A DNA stretch of 64,000 bases from JBGSMF01 sp964651475 (GCA_964651475.1 CAZYXV010000013.1:57112-121111), one strand, 5' to 3'. Shown: positions 1 to 9,464, counted from the first letter of the stretch. Numbers and translations: made by a program. The notes: a model not told the origin generated them from the letters alone.

Positions 1-2352
1 GATGCGCTGCCATGCGCTTTCGACCTCCACCAGCTTGCTGCGTTCCGGGTCGGTGGTGGTGATGCCGAAAGGACAGCCCAACCCTTGTTCGCAACTGCCC
101 AGCCGCGTGCAGCCTATGGCCACCAACTCGGCTGTGCCGATGATGCACCCATCTGCTCCAAGCGCGATGGCTTTGGCCACGTCGTAAGCGGTGCGGATGC
201 CGCCCGACGCCATAACGGTGAGTTGGTCGCGAATGCCTTCGCCTTCCAAAAAGCGGTGCACCTTGGGGATGGCGTACTCGATGGGCATGGCAATGTTCTT
301 TTTGGCGATTTCCGGCGCGGCGCCCGTGCCGCCATACGCTCCATCCAGGTGAACAATGTGCGCGCCGGCAAAGTATGAACCGACCGCCACCATGTCCACG
401 TCGGTGGGCGTGCTGACCTTGACGCTGATCAGCGCGCGCGGGTTGACTTGCTTGAGCCAGTCCACGTGCTTTTTGTGATCCTCCACCGAATAGACGCTGT
501 GGAAAGGGAACGGGCTAAACAGCGACGTGCCCTGCACCGCTTCGCGTTCGGCGGCCACACTGGCCGTGTTCTTGTTGCCCAGCAAATGCCCGCCCAGGCC
601 AGGCTTGGCGCCCTGGGCGTACTTGATCTCGATCAGCCGCGCGCGCTGTATGGTCGCCTCGCGCACGCCAAACAGGCCGGTGGCGACCTGCGTGATAATG
701 TGATCGGCATACGGGATCAGCGCGTCGGGATAGCCCCCCTCGCCAGTGGAAAAGAACGAGTTCAGGTGCTCGGCCGCGCGCGCCCGGCTGAGCATCACCG
801 GCAGTCCCACGCTTCCAAACGACATGCCCGCGCCGTACCAGGGTAAGGGAATACACAACTCGGGGCGCTCATCGCCGCGCCGGTTGAGCGGCAGGCTCAA
901 ATTAAACTCCGCCGGGTCGGCTAACCAGCCATCCTGGCGCGAGCGCTGCCACGCGTCGGTCAGCTCGAACGCAAAGGCCAGCCGGTCGAATCCGCCGCCT
1001 GACCCACCCACGCGAAATTCCTGTTCGCCATCGGGGCGGCCATCGCGCGCCTGTTGGTGAGTTGAGGCGAGCAGCGCGTGCGTCCAACGCATGTCGCCTT
1101 CGCCGCTGTCTTCTTCGAGCAAGCGCCGGTAAGATTGGAAGGGCGCGCTGGCCGGGAACAAGCGTCGAAAGGCTTTGGCCTCAGTGTCCTCAAAAATCAC
1201 GCGCCCCACCTCGCCGCGCAGCCGGCGCACCTCGCGCATGCCCATCGCGCCCAACGCTTCGAGCAGTTGGTCGCGCCAGGCCGCCATCAAGTTGACCAGG
1301 CGCTGCGCACCCCACTCGGCGTCCAGTTCGCGCTTTTCCACCGGGCAGGTGCGCTTGTCAGCCCACAGCGCGCAGCCCCAGGCGATGAGGGGCACGTAAT
1401 CGAGCACGGCCACGTCCGCGCCACACGCAATGATCTTGGGCACGTGTTCGGCGGCGGCAATGCCGCCACTGACCAGGAATGATAGGCTGTCGCGCCAGCG
1501 GCGCTGAACCAGGTGAGCGTGAACAACGCGCAGCGAGTCGGGCAAGGGACGCCCGGTCCGGTCGCGCCCTTCGTCATCGGCGTACATGTGAAAAAGGCGC
1601 ACGCCCTGGCGAAGCAGCCGCTCGACCTCGGCGGAGCTATCCGGGCCAAGCGCGTGGCGCAGCGCGATCATTGCATTGGGCCAGCGTTGGCGCGCCGCTT
1701 GCCAGCGTTCAAATGCCCACGGCTCGTCTTCGATCTCGACGTAGACAGGTTCTTGGGGCAGGTCGGGTGAATCGAAATCGTCTGCCGTGAGGCGCAAGGC
1801 AAGGTTGCGGCTTGGCGCTGCATCGAGCGCATGGGGGGTGAGGATAGCCAGGGTGCCCAGCCGCTCGGCGGCCAGCGACAAGGCGCGCCACGCCCCCTGC
1901 CCCGGCAGCGGCATGGGCAGCGGCCCGAATGCTACAGGCAGCGGCAAACTCATCAGCCGGGGCATTGGCGTGAGCAAGCGCCCGGCGGCGTCAAATTCGA
2001 GCATCTCTGGCGCGCCGCCCAGGCAGACGGTGGTCGAGATGGTCTCTCGGCCGTGGATACCGTCGCGCGTGGGCCGCACAATTTCAGACATGTCCAGCCA
2101 CATGCCCTCAAAACCCTCGCCGCTGAACGGCCCGCCGTATCCCGCGCCGCTGATCGGGACGCGCCCGGTCTCGGCCTGGTACCAGGTCTGGGTAATGATC
2201 TCGGCCGTCCAGTGGCGGTCGCCGCGCTGCGTGGTGCCGGAGAAAACGCGATGGCCGTATTTGACGTAAGCGTCGGTCTCGTCCATCTGGAAATTGGCGG
2301 GATACTCAAAGGGCGCTGGCGCGGGCTTGGCGTGAATGTGATATCGGGTCAT
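1..2352 (-). CDS. FMN-binding glutamate synthase-like protein (GltB domain 2 type), partial
   Basis: The frame stays open for 784 codons from the ATG at 2352 to the left edge, so the C-terminus lies outside the window. The last third reads as a glutamate-synthase domain-2 barrel: a Lys-rich flavin-site stretch (KPGLGGHLLG), the segment HLDGAYGGTGAAPE, the phosphate-binding stretch MASGGIRTAYDVAKAIALGA, and a cysteine cluster (CTRLGSCEQGLGCPFGITT) expected to ligate an iron-sulfur cluster. The family makes glutamate from 2-oxoglutarate and an amino donor, or acts as a related FMN oxidoreductase. The N-terminal 200 residues are not the class-II glutaminase domain of large GltB, so ammonia would come from a partner or the substrate differs. 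An AAGGA ribosome site precedes the ATG, 8 bases after the regulator stop, which makes it the third gene of a two-component operon. Family confident, exact reaction not. Confidence 0.85.
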   Translation of the reverse strand, partial: MTRYHIHAKPAPAPFEYPANFQMDETDAYVKYGHRVFSGTTQRGDRHWTAEIITQTWYQAETGRVPISGAGYGGPFSGEGFEGMWLDMSEIVRPTRDGIHGRETISTTVCLGGAPEMLEFDAAGRLLTPMPRLMSLPLPVAFGPLPMPLPGQGAWRALSLAAERLGTLAILTPHALDAAPSRNLALRLTADDFDSPDLPQEPVYVEIEDEPWAFERWQAARQRWPNAMIALRHALGPDSSAEVERLLRQGVRLFHMYADDEGRDRTGRPLPDSLRVVHAHLVQRRWRDSLSFLVSGGIAAAEHVPKIIACGADVAVLDYVPLIAWGCALWADKRTCPVEKRELDAEWGAQRLVNLMAAWRDQLLEALGAMGMREVRRLRGEVGRVIFEDTEAKAFRRLFPASAPFQSYRRLLEEDSGEGDMRWTHALLASTHQQARDGRPDGEQEFRVGGSGGGFDRLAFAFELTDAWQRSRQDGWLADPAEFNLSLPLNRRGDERPELCIPLPWYGAGMSFGSVGLPVMLSRARAAEHLNSFFSTGEGGYPDALIPYADHIITQVATGLFGVREATIQRARLIEIKYAQGAKPGLGGHLLGNKNTASVAAEREAVQGTSLFSPFPFHSVYSVEDHKKHVDWLKQVNPRALISVKVSTPTDVDMVAVGSYFAGAHIVHLDGAYGGTGAAPEIAKKNIAMPIEYAIPKVHRFLEGEGIRDQLTVMASGGIRTAYDVAKAIALGADGCIIGTAELVAIGCTRLGSCEQGLGCPFGITTTDPERSKLVEVESAWQRI

Positions 2353-2360
2353 ACTCGTCC

Positions 2361-2927
2361 TTATGTGGTTTGAATGGATTCTTGCGCTACTTCGAGCAGT
2401 GTGCGCCGTTCGGCGTGGGCGCGTTGTTGCAGGCGGTGGTACGCTTCGAGTTCGCTGATGCCTTCGCGCTGCATCAACAGTCCCTTGGCGCGGTCAATGG
2501 CGCGGCGCGAGGCCAACTCGTCCTGCATCTGGGCGGCGGCGTTGGCCGTGCGGGCCTGCTCTTCAAAACGGCGCGAGACTATTTGAATCATCGCCAATAA
2601 TTCCGCTTCCTTGATCGGCTTGACCAGGTAGCCCATCACGGGCAAGCGCGCCGCGCGCTCGATCAGCTCTTGTTCGCCAAAGGCGGTGAGGAAAATGATG
2701 GGCACTTGCGCCCGATCCAAGAGCGCGCGGGCCGCTTCGAGGCCGTCCATCCCGGGCATTTTAATGTCGAGGATGACGAGGTCCGGCGTGCGGTTTTCGG
2801 CCAGCCTGAGGGCGGCCACGCCGTTCTCGGCGGCATAGACGGTATGCCCGGCTTCTTCCAAAATGGTTTTGAGTCCAAGCCGGATGATGGACTCGTCGTC
2901 GGCAATCAAGATGTCTAGATTTTTCAA
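2361..2927 (-). CDS. ANTAR-domain response regulator
   Basis: 188 residues. A CheY-like receiver fills about residues 1-120, with the acidic pair D10/D11, phosphoacceptor D54 (VILDIKMPG), T81 and K103 (LVKP). The C-terminal 60 residues match the ANTAR RNA-binding fold (ASRRAIDRAKGLLMQREGIS then EAYHRLQQRA). ANTAR regulators bind paired hairpins in nascent mRNA and stop termination, often at nitrogen-assimilation genes. The start is a TTG whose last two bases overlap the kinase stop (TTGA), with a GGAGC ribosome site, so the two are translationally coupled. The glutamate-synthase-like gene follows after 8 bases, too close for a leader between them; any target leader must lie elsewhere. Very likely the partner of the adjacent kinase. 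Confidence 0.93.
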   Translation of the reverse strand: MKNLDILIADDESIIRLGLKTILEEAGHTVYAAENGVAALRLAENRTPDLVILDIKMPGMDGLEAARALLDRAQVPIIFLTAFGEQELIERAARLPVMGYLVKPIKEAELLAMIQIVSRRFEEQARTANAAAQMQDELASRRAIDRAKGLLMQREGISELEAYHRLQQRAHAERRTLLEVAQESIQTT

Positions 2928-4558
2928 AAGCTTGCTCCAGAGCCGGCAGGATTTGGAAAGCGTATGACGGCGCGCGCGCCGCCGGCCGGCGAGGCGCTCA
3001 GTTCAAAATGTCCTTTCAGGTCGTCGTGGACCAGCGCTTCCACGATTTGCAGCCCAAGACCTTTGGTGGGGGCCGAGCTGCCTATGCCATCGTCCTCCAC
3101 AGTGATGGTGCTTTCGTCGTCGGTTCGCAATTGTACCAGAATCCGCCCGCTGGCGCGGCCCGCAAAGGCGTGTTCTACCGCGTTCTGGATCAACTCGCTG
3201 GTGGCCAGCGAGAGCGACGTGGCCTCGCGTGACGGAAGCACCAGCCGGTCGCCGCTCACGCTGATGGTAATATCCTGGCCGGCGGTGAGCATGGTTTCGC
3301 CGATGGAGCGCGCCACGCGCTCCAGCACGTTCTTCACGTCCACCACGCGCAGGCCTTGCTCGCTCAGGGTTTCGTGGACGGCGGCAATGCTCAGGATGCG
3401 GTTGATTGTCTCGGCCAGAACGTCTTGTGCGCGCAGTTCACGCGCGGCGCTCTTTTGCAGGCGGAGCAGCATGGCGATGGTTTGCAGATTGTTCTTGACG
3501 CGATGATGCATCTCGCGCACTACGGCCGTGTTGATGACGAGACGAGCGTTTTCGATAGCGAGCGCTGTTTGGTTGGCGAGCGTCTGGAACAATTCCACTT
3601 CTTTGGGAGTGAACTCGTGGTGAGCCCCCATGTAACACGAAAAGACGCCCACGATTCGCTCGCGCACCGTCAGCGGCACGCTCAACAACGATATCCAGCC
3701 CTCTTGTTCCGCCAGGGCGCGCTTGAGATATCGCTCGTCTGTTTGAACATTGGGTATGATGATGGGCTGCCCGCTGGCGGCCACCTGGCCGGCGATGCTT
3801 TGCCCAACCGGAATGGAAGAGAGTTGCTGTTCTGTGGCGCCAATGTTGTGCGTGGCGCGCAGCACCAGCTGGCCGCAGATGTCGTCCAACAAGCGCAGCG
3901 AGGTGGCCTTGGCGCCCATCACCCGCGCCGCCATCTCGGTCACCACGCCCAGCATTTCGTCCAGGTACAGCGGCGAGGTGACGGTGCGGCTGACCTCGGC
4001 CAACGTAGATAGTTCCTGGATTTGCTGCTGCATGCGGTCGTATAGCGCGGCCTTTTCCAGCGCCCCGGCGGCCAGGTTAGCGATGAGCGATAACAGTTCT
4101 ATTTCGTCGTCGCTAAAAACGTGCCGCTCGGCCGTCTGCACGTTCATCGCGCCGATGATGCGCCCCTGCACACTGAGCGGGACGGCCATGAGTGAATTCA
4201 GCCCTTCTTCGCGCGTTTCGGGCAAGAGTTTGAAGCGCGGGTCGTTCAGCGCGTCGCACACCGCCACTGGCTGGCCGTGCGTGACGGCCCATCCCGTCAA
4301 CCCTTCGCCAATGCTCAGCGAAGCGCGCCCGATGGCTTCCCGCGCCAGACCTGTGGTCGCTTTGAGAAGCAGTTGGTCGCTGCCTTCTTGTTGGAGGTAG
4401 ATGGAACACGAGTCTACGCACATCACCTGCGAGGTGATGCGCGTGATGACGTTCAGCGTGTCTTCGAGTTTCCACGCCGCCGCGAGCGCCGCGCCGATTT
4501 GGCCCACGGCGCGCAACTGGGCGGTTTTTTGTTCGAGGCGGTAAAGAGTGTCGTCCAT
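2924..4558 (-). CDS. GAF-GAF sensor histidine kinase (HisKA_2 type)
   Basis: 544 residues from the ATG at 4558. There is no signal peptide or membrane segment, so it is a cytosolic sensor. Two GAF domains occupy about residues 25-170 and 195-340. The phosphotransfer box EMHHRVKNNLQ (H351/H352) is of the HisKA_2/HWE-like class and is followed by a HATPase domain (N-box ELIQNAVEHAF, G-box DDGIG). This class typically pairs with ANTAR regulators, and such a regulator overlaps its stop codon. A longer frame reaches 4606, but a consensus promoter lies between 4569 and 4596, so that start would sit upstream of transcription; 4558 is preferred. The GAF ligand cannot be read from sequence. Confidence 0.93.
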   Translation of the reverse strand: MDDTLYRLEQKTAQLRAVGQIGAALAAAWKLEDTLNVITRITSQVMCVDSCSIYLQQEGSDQLLLKATTGLAREAIGRASLSIGEGLTGWAVTHGQPVAVCDALNDPRFKLLPETREEGLNSLMAVPLSVQGRIIGAMNVQTAERHVFSDDEIELLSLIANLAAGALEKAALYDRMQQQIQELSTLAEVSRTVTSPLYLDEMLGVVTEMAARVMGAKATSLRLLDDICGQLVLRATHNIGATEQQLSSIPVGQSIAGQVAASGQPIIIPNVQTDERYLKRALAEQEGWISLLSVPLTVRERIVGVFSCYMGAHHEFTPKEVELFQTLANQTALAIENARLVINTAVVREMHHRVKNNLQTIAMLLRLQKSAARELRAQDVLAETINRILSIAAVHETLSEQGLRVVDVKNVLERVARSIGETMLTAGQDITISVSGDRLVLPSREATSLSLATSELIQNAVEHAFAGRASGRILVQLRTDDESTITVEDDGIGSSAPTKGLGLQIVEALVHDDLKGHFELSASPAGGARAVIRFPNPAGSGASF

Positions 4559-4568
4559 CGGTGGGGAT

Positions 4569-4596
4569 ATTATACATTTGGTTTTAGGCGCGTCAA
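4569..4596 (-). promoter_or_regulatory. Sigma-70-type promoter of the kinase/ANTAR operon
   Basis: On the minus strand TTGACG (4596-4591) and a perfect TATAAT (4574-4569) are 16 bases apart. The -10 box ends 10 bases before the kinase ATG, so the transcript should start 1-4 bases upstream of the start codon, that is, nearly leaderless. Its -35 lies back to back with the divergent kinase promoter; the joint sequence GTCAAATTGAC is an inverted repeat. Confidence 0.7.
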
Positions 4597-4597
4597 A

Positions 4598-4626
4598 TTG
4601 ACACATTCCTGGAAGCGGGGTATACT
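4598..4626 (+). promoter_or_regulatory. Divergent promoter of the Ser/Thr kinase gene
   Basis: TTGACA (4598-4603), a 17-base spacer and TATACT (4621-4626) are in near-consensus arrangement. The predicted start near 4633 leaves a leader of about 35 bases before the ATG at 4667. Confidence 0.7.
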
Positions 4627-4666
4627 CTTTTATTGCTTATCTTGCCCGGTTGTGTGCGAATATACT

Positions 4667-6688
4667 ATGAATACAGACCCCCTTATTGGCCATCACTTTG
4701 GCCCATACAAGATTATTGAAAAAATCGCTCGCGGCGGCATGGGGGAGGTATACAAGGGTTTTCATTCTGCCCTCGATCGTCACGTTGCCATCAAGCTACT
4801 AGGCCCCTCTTTTAAAGCCGACCCTGCTCTGACACAGCGCTTTCAACGCGAAGCCAAAGCTGCGGCGGCGTTGCGCCATCCCAACATCATCCAGGTTTTT
4901 GACTTTGGTATTCAAGATGATGCTTATTACCTGGTGATGGAGTACGTGGAAGGGACGGATTTGCGAAGCGAGATGGACCGGCGGCAGCGCGAAGGGAGAC
5001 CGTTCACTCCCTCAGAAATCATTCATTTGCTAGGCCAGGTGGGCGACGCTCTGGATTACGCTCATCAAAGAGGCGTCATCCATCGAGACGTCAAGCCGGC
5101 CAACATTTTGGTGACGAGAGAGGGTCAGGCGATCTTGAGTGATTTTGGCCTGGTGATGCTGCGCGACCGCGCCAGCCAGGCCACGCTGGGGCACTCGTTC
5201 GGCACGCCGGAGTACATTGCCCCGGAGCAAGCCATAGATTCTCGCGCTGCCGTACCCGAATCGGACATTTACTCGCTGGGGGGCATTCTGTACGAAATGG
5301 TTACCGGGCGGCTTCCCTTTGAAGCTGAGTCTTCAATCAGCCTGGCTCTGAAACATATTAGCGAGGAGCCGACTCCTCCGCGTCAATACGTTCCCACGCT
5401 TCCGCCCGCCATCGAGTCCGTCATGTTGCGGGCGCTGGCCAAAGAGCCATCCGCCCGGTTTGCTACTGCCCAGGAGATGGTCGATGCGTTGCGTATAGCC
5501 TGGGACGTTTCTGCCTCGTCCGTTGCCAGGGCGGCCGCCCAACTTGCCAGCGCGCCGGCTATGCCGCCCGCTGCGCCTGTTTCTCAACCTGCTCCCCAGG
5601 CAATGATGGCGGCTCCGCCCGTGCCCGAGCGCAGCGCCCAACCGGCCATTGTCGCACAGCTGCCCATAGTTGATACGCCCAAGCCGTCCGCCATTAAAGA
5701 ACCCGAGGCGGTTTCTTCTGCGCCGGGCAAGGTGCGGCCACAAGCTATATGGATTGCGGTGTTGGCTGTTCTGTTGTTGGCTGTCGTCGGTGTCCTTGCT
5801 CTCAACAGGGGGGGGGCGCCGGCCGTTGCCATGGCCACAGCCACGGCGACGCGGATCAGCAACCCTATAGCCTCCCCTTCTCGGCCCCAGTTTACGCCTA
5901 CACCCACACTCATTCCTCCCCCGGCGGCCGGACAGGTCTTGACGCGCACGCCTGACCACATGGCCATGCGTTTTATCCCGGCGGGGACATTTTTGATGGG
6001 CACAAGTGACAAGAACGCTCCCGACCGCGAAAAACCTCAACATACGGTTACTCTCTCCTCCTTCTGGATAGATGAGACGGAAGTGACCAACGAACAGTAC
6101 AAATTGTGCGTCGAGGCCGGAAGTTGCGCCGCGCCTGTCATTCGCACGGCCTACGACGATTCAGGACGGGCTGATCATCCCGTCACCTTGGTCAACTGGG
6201 AAGAGGCCAACACCTATTGCCGCTGGCTGGCCGGCGAGACGGGCTGGGATGTACACCTGCCCACCGAGGCGCAATGGGAAAAAGCAGCTTCCTGGGATCC
6301 CTCTACTCAGGCCAAGCGGCGCTATCCATGGGGAGATAAGGACCCCTCTCCAAGATTGCTCAACTTTGATGGAAGCGGTTTAAATCGCACCGTTCCCGCG
6401 GGCAGTTATCCAGATGGCGCCAGCGCGTATGGCGTCTTGGATATGGCTGGCAACGTTTGGGAATGGGTGGCCGACTGGTACAGCGAATACGATGACGACA
6501 TTCCTGAGCAGCCCGTTGTTGATCCCACCGGTCTTGGTGTAGGTAACGCGCGAGTGGTGCGTGGTGGGTCTTATGGATACGGCGGCAGCGAGGCGCGCTC
6601 TACGTATCGAAACCTCAGCGATCCTCAAAAGGCCAAAGGCTACGATCTCGGTTTCAGGTGTGCTGTCAATGGCGAGCGATTGCCATGA
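4667..6688 (+). CDS. Membrane Ser/Thr protein kinase with external FGE-sulfatase-like domain
   Basis: 673 residues. A Hanks-type kinase covers about residues 14-275: glycine loop IARGGMGEVYKG, ATP lysine K43, catalytic HRDVKPAN (D141), DFG at 159-161 and GTPEYIAPEQ. A Pro/Ala-rich linker leads to one membrane helix at about 359-379, then a short Thr/Pro-rich spacer and an FGE-sulfatase (SUMF1) type domain from about 433 to the end (RFIPAGTFLMGT, FWIDETEVTNEQY, NVWEWVADW, VVRGGSYG, GFRCAV). The kinase is therefore cytosolic and the FGE-like domain extracellular, probably as a sensor or binding module, since an FGE cysteine pair is not evident. The ATG at 4667 follows a promoter; the frame upstream is only the shadow of the kinase gene on the other strand. 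The next gene overlaps the stop by 4 bases. Confidence 0.92.
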   Translation: MNTDPLIGHHFGPYKIIEKIARGGMGEVYKGFHSALDRHVAIKLLGPSFKADPALTQRFQREAKAAAALRHPNIIQVFDFGIQDDAYYLVMEYVEGTDLRSEMDRRQREGRPFTPSEIIHLLGQVGDALDYAHQRGVIHRDVKPANILVTREGQAILSDFGLVMLRDRASQATLGHSFGTPEYIAPEQAIDSRAAVPESDIYSLGGILYEMVTGRLPFEAESSISLALKHISEEPTPPRQYVPTLPPAIESVMLRALAKEPSARFATAQEMVDALRIAWDVSASSVARAAAQLASAPAMPPAAPVSQPAPQAMMAAPPVPERSAQPAIVAQLPIVDTPKPSAIKEPEAVSSAPGKVRPQAIWIAVLAVLLLAVVGVLALNRGGAPAVAMATATATRISNPIASPSRPQFTPTPTLIPPPAAGQVLTRTPDHMAMRFIPAGTFLMGTSDKNAPDREKPQHTVTLSSFWIDETEVTNEQYKLCVEAGSCAAPVIRTAYDDSGRADHPVTLVNWEEANTYCRWLAGETGWDVHLPTEAQWEKAASWDPSTQAKRRYPWGDKDPSPRLLNFDGSGLNRTVPAGSYPDGASAYGVLDMAGNVWEWVADWYSEYDDDIPEQPVVDPTGLGVGNARVVRGGSYGYGGSEARSTYRNLSDPQKAKGYDLGFRCAVNGERLP

Positions 6689-9390
6689 CCAGGGCGCCCG
6701 ATTCTCAGTTGTTAGCGCAATCACGCCATACAACGTTGGCTGCGCTATCTCAGATTGACGACAGCACACTTTTACGACTCACCCGCCTCACGCTTCCAGA
6801 AATCCAGTCTATCAAGCAAGAAATCGCGCAGGTCTTTCCGGCCGGCAATTTGCCGGCGTTTGTGTTGAGCGGACTGGTCAAGCTCAAAGGCCGCGCCGTC
6901 GGCCCCAGCCAGGTGAACCAGGATATTACGGTCTTGCTGCGCGGCATCAGCCTGATTCCTCAGGGGCTTTACGGCCTCTTTATAGCCGGGCCGGCCACCG
7001 TTTTGTACGCCTATCAAAAATTGCTGCAGCTGGCGGGCAAAGATATTGCCAGCGCCTTTCCCTACGGCACGTGGCAATTCTATCTCCAGTTCGCTTTGCG
7101 AGAAGACACCGCTCGCCACACTAACGAGACGGTGGGTTTTCACCGTGCGTTTTCTCATCCCCCTGCCAGCAGCTCGAGTGAAGAGCGTGCGCAAAAATCC
7201 GGCAAATCGTCTGAAGGGGCCAGGTCAATCAACCTGGCGGGCATGGCCACGGCCTGGACCTGCGCCGCTATCGAGTTGCTTTACCGTTACGACGACTTGC
7301 TGGCGGCCGATTGGACAGAGCGCGTGATGATGCGGCTGGTTGTCGAAGAGGCCGCCGAGTCTGGCATGGTTTCTCAGCAGCCTTTCGCTTCTATGCTGGC
7401 GGATTGGAACAGGCAGCGCCCTTACCAGCGCCCGCCGGGCGCGGTGGATTATATTGCTTATCGCGAAGCCACGTTTCAGCATTTTATCCACGAGCGGATA
7501 AACGCCTTACCGGCCATTGGGCGGGAACGCTTCCGCAAGCGCTACCAGACTCGCCTGGCGGAAGAGTTGAGCGATTACCAGGAACAGATGACGATTCTGG
7601 CCATGCTCTCGCCGGATCGCTACCAGGAACACAGGCAGCCCATACCGCTGTGGCAGGCGCTCGTCGCTTTTGTTTGGAACGGATGCACTTTTTTGTTGGT
7701 GGCCTGCCAGCGGGATGAGCGCGGCAGCCCGTTGTGTTTTCCATCTGCCGGCAGCGCGCCGCCTGTGCCGCTGTACGTGTTGCCCGATGGTGAACTGTGT
7801 GACGCCAATCGCCAACTCCTCACTGTGGATCGAAGTGGGCGGGTGTTTTACCGCGAGAGCGGAGGGCTCCTGGGGCGTTTGCGCGCTCCCGCGCCCGAGA
7901 TAATCCACGCCTGGATGACGGCTATTTTATCCACGCCGCCGACGGCCGGCGAGTCGTTCACGTTGGATAGGATGCTGGCTCAAAGCCCGCGCACGCTTCA
8001 ACCTCAGCTGCGCCAGGGGTTGCCGGAGGCGGCCAAGCGAGAGCTTGCTACTTTGCGCCGCGCGTTGATTGTTCTCAACTGGACTGGTTCCTCGGCCAAT
8101 CTTCCCCTGGCATATATCCGGCGGGGACACAGGGGCGTTGGCGATCACGCTCTCACAATCTTTCGCACCGAGCAAAGTATTGTCTTTGATCAATCTCATG
8201 TTTTCTTCGATGGGATGTGGGGGATGGCTGTGTCTGAGGTGTTGACCAACAACGCCATTCACTGGTACCGCCGCCTGGAAAAGCAGCCGCCCGCTCCTCC
8301 GCCGGTCACCATGCCGCTGGCTCTGACCAGCTTGCAAGCCAGTCCTTCGCAGATACAACTGAGCGGCGCGTCGCAGGGCGAACTGGCCACCTGGCTGCAT
8401 CCACGCCGGAGCGAAGCGGCGGCGGAATCGAGCGGTGTGGAGATGCGCCGCCTGCGCCACCTGCGCCAATGGCTCAGCCAGCGCGGCGTCCCGCTGACCA
8501 TCAATGACTTGCTGCTCTTGTACCGCTTCCTCCACGCCACTCGCTACCAACCGTCTCCCGTTCTCCGGAAGGCGTTGGATGATTTTGGCGGACGGGCCGC
8601 CTCGCCCGAAGCTCACGCGGCGTACAAGCTGGTTGAAGACACGCTGGCGCGCTTTCGCGAAACCAACCCCGCGCTTCTCATTCCAATGGATGCCAGTAAC
8701 GTCTCGCCTAAAGAGCGCATTTTCCCCACTATCTTTCGCAACCCGCTGACGGAAATTCAAGACAGGTTTGCCGCCGCCCACAAGTGTTACCAGGAATACC
8801 GCGCCCAGCCTGACGCCGAGCACTGGCCTGCCTTTGACCAGACCCGACGCGAGCTGTTGGCGTATCTAAAAGCATTTGGCGAACTGCTGGACACACTCAA
8901 GGCGGTGACCATGCGGGGGGAAAGTTTCAACACGGCCACCATCCGGCTGCTGGGACATTTGCCACCATCCATGCAGCATATCCTCGACCAAATCCCCCAG
9001 CACATTAACGTGCTCAATGAAATTATCAAGGGAAATGAGGTGTTTTCCAATGTGGGGCGGGTCGCGCCGGGCGCGTCTCTGGCTCGCTTTATCAGCGCCA
9101 AAGACGATGGGCAAACCAAGGAATTGGTGTGGGGCTTTCTCACCGACGATGAGGATCGAATGCACATCAGCCTGCGCGATTTGAGGCCGTTTGTGCCATC
9201 GCTGCTCGCATTGGGAGAGACGGGCCTGGCCGACATGCTGGCGCAGGATTACGCGCAAAGCTACGTCCAGGGGTTTAATCGCTTCGTCGTCGAGTTGGGT
9301 GCGCTGATCGCTGTCAAAGGCCCCGATGAAAGTGGCGGCGGCAACCCTGTTTCAACTTCTTCATCCGCTAGTCGAGGTGCCCGTCCATAA
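6685..9390 (+). CDS. Large protein of unknown family, coupled to the Ser/Thr kinase
   Basis: 901 residues, family not recognised. It begins at the ATG inside the ATGA overlap with the kinase stop, so the two are almost certainly co-translated. There is no signal peptide, lipobox or convincing transmembrane run. The sequence is mixed alpha, rich in Arg, Gln and Leu. Recognisable stretches include a residue 80-150 block with FPYGTWQFYLQF and ARHTNETVGFH, and a long helical C-terminal half. The kinase may phosphorylate it or gate its activity; that is inference from coupling only. The gene ends about 45 bases before the rpmH promoter, in the slot where dnaA sits in many bacteria, but nothing in it resembles DnaA (no Walker motif). 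Confidence 0.75.
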   Translation: MTRAPDSQLLAQSRHTTLAALSQIDDSTLLRLTRLTLPEIQSIKQEIAQVFPAGNLPAFVLSGLVKLKGRAVGPSQVNQDITVLLRGISLIPQGLYGLFIAGPATVLYAYQKLLQLAGKDIASAFPYGTWQFYLQFALREDTARHTNETVGFHRAFSHPPASSSSEERAQKSGKSSEGARSINLAGMATAWTCAAIELLYRYDDLLAADWTERVMMRLVVEEAAESGMVSQQPFASMLADWNRQRPYQRPPGAVDYIAYREATFQHFIHERINALPAIGRERFRKRYQTRLAEELSDYQEQMTILAMLSPDRYQEHRQPIPLWQALVAFVWNGCTFLLVACQRDERGSPLCFPSAGSAPPVPLYVLPDGELCDANRQLLTVDRSGRVFYRESGGLLGRLRAPAPEIIHAWMTAILSTPPTAGESFTLDRMLAQSPRTLQPQLRQGLPEAAKRELATLRRALIVLNWTGSSANLPLAYIRRGHRGVGDHALTIFRTEQSIVFDQSHVFFDGMWGMAVSEVLTNNAIHWYRRLEKQPPAPPPVTMPLALTSLQASPSQIQLSGASQGELATWLHPRRSEAAAESSGVEMRRLRHLRQWLSQRGVPLTINDLLLLYRFLHATRYQPSPVLRKALDDFGGRAASPEAHAAYKLVEDTLARFRETNPALLIPMDASNVSPKERIFPTIFRNPLTEIQDRFAAAHKCYQEYRAQPDAEHWPAFDQTRRELLAYLKAFGELLDTLKAVTMRGESFNTATIRLLGHLPPSMQHILDQIPQHINVLNEIIKGNEVFSNVGRVAPGASLARFISAKDDGQTKELVWGFLTDDEDRMHISLRDLRPFVPSLLALGETGLADMLAQDYAQSYVQGFNRFVVELGALIAVKGPDESGGGNPVSTSSSASRGARP

Positions 9391-9435
9391 CAGAGAGTAG
9401 TAAAACTGTTGCCGCTCATCCTGGCGTTCATTCAT

Positions 9436-9464
9436 TTGACCATAATCCGCGCTTCAGGTATAAT
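9436..9464 (+). promoter_or_regulatory. Promoter of the rpmH-rnpA-yidD operon
   Basis: TTGACC (9436-9441), a 17-base spacer and a perfect TATAAT (9459-9464). The start codon of rpmH is 37 bases downstream, with GTGAGG as its ribosome site. Confidence 0.75.

Noticed and set aside
4277..4666. N-terminal extension of the Ser/Thr kinase frame
   Set aside because: Antisense to the histidine kinase gene and upstream of a consensus promoter; homology begins after the ATG at 4667.
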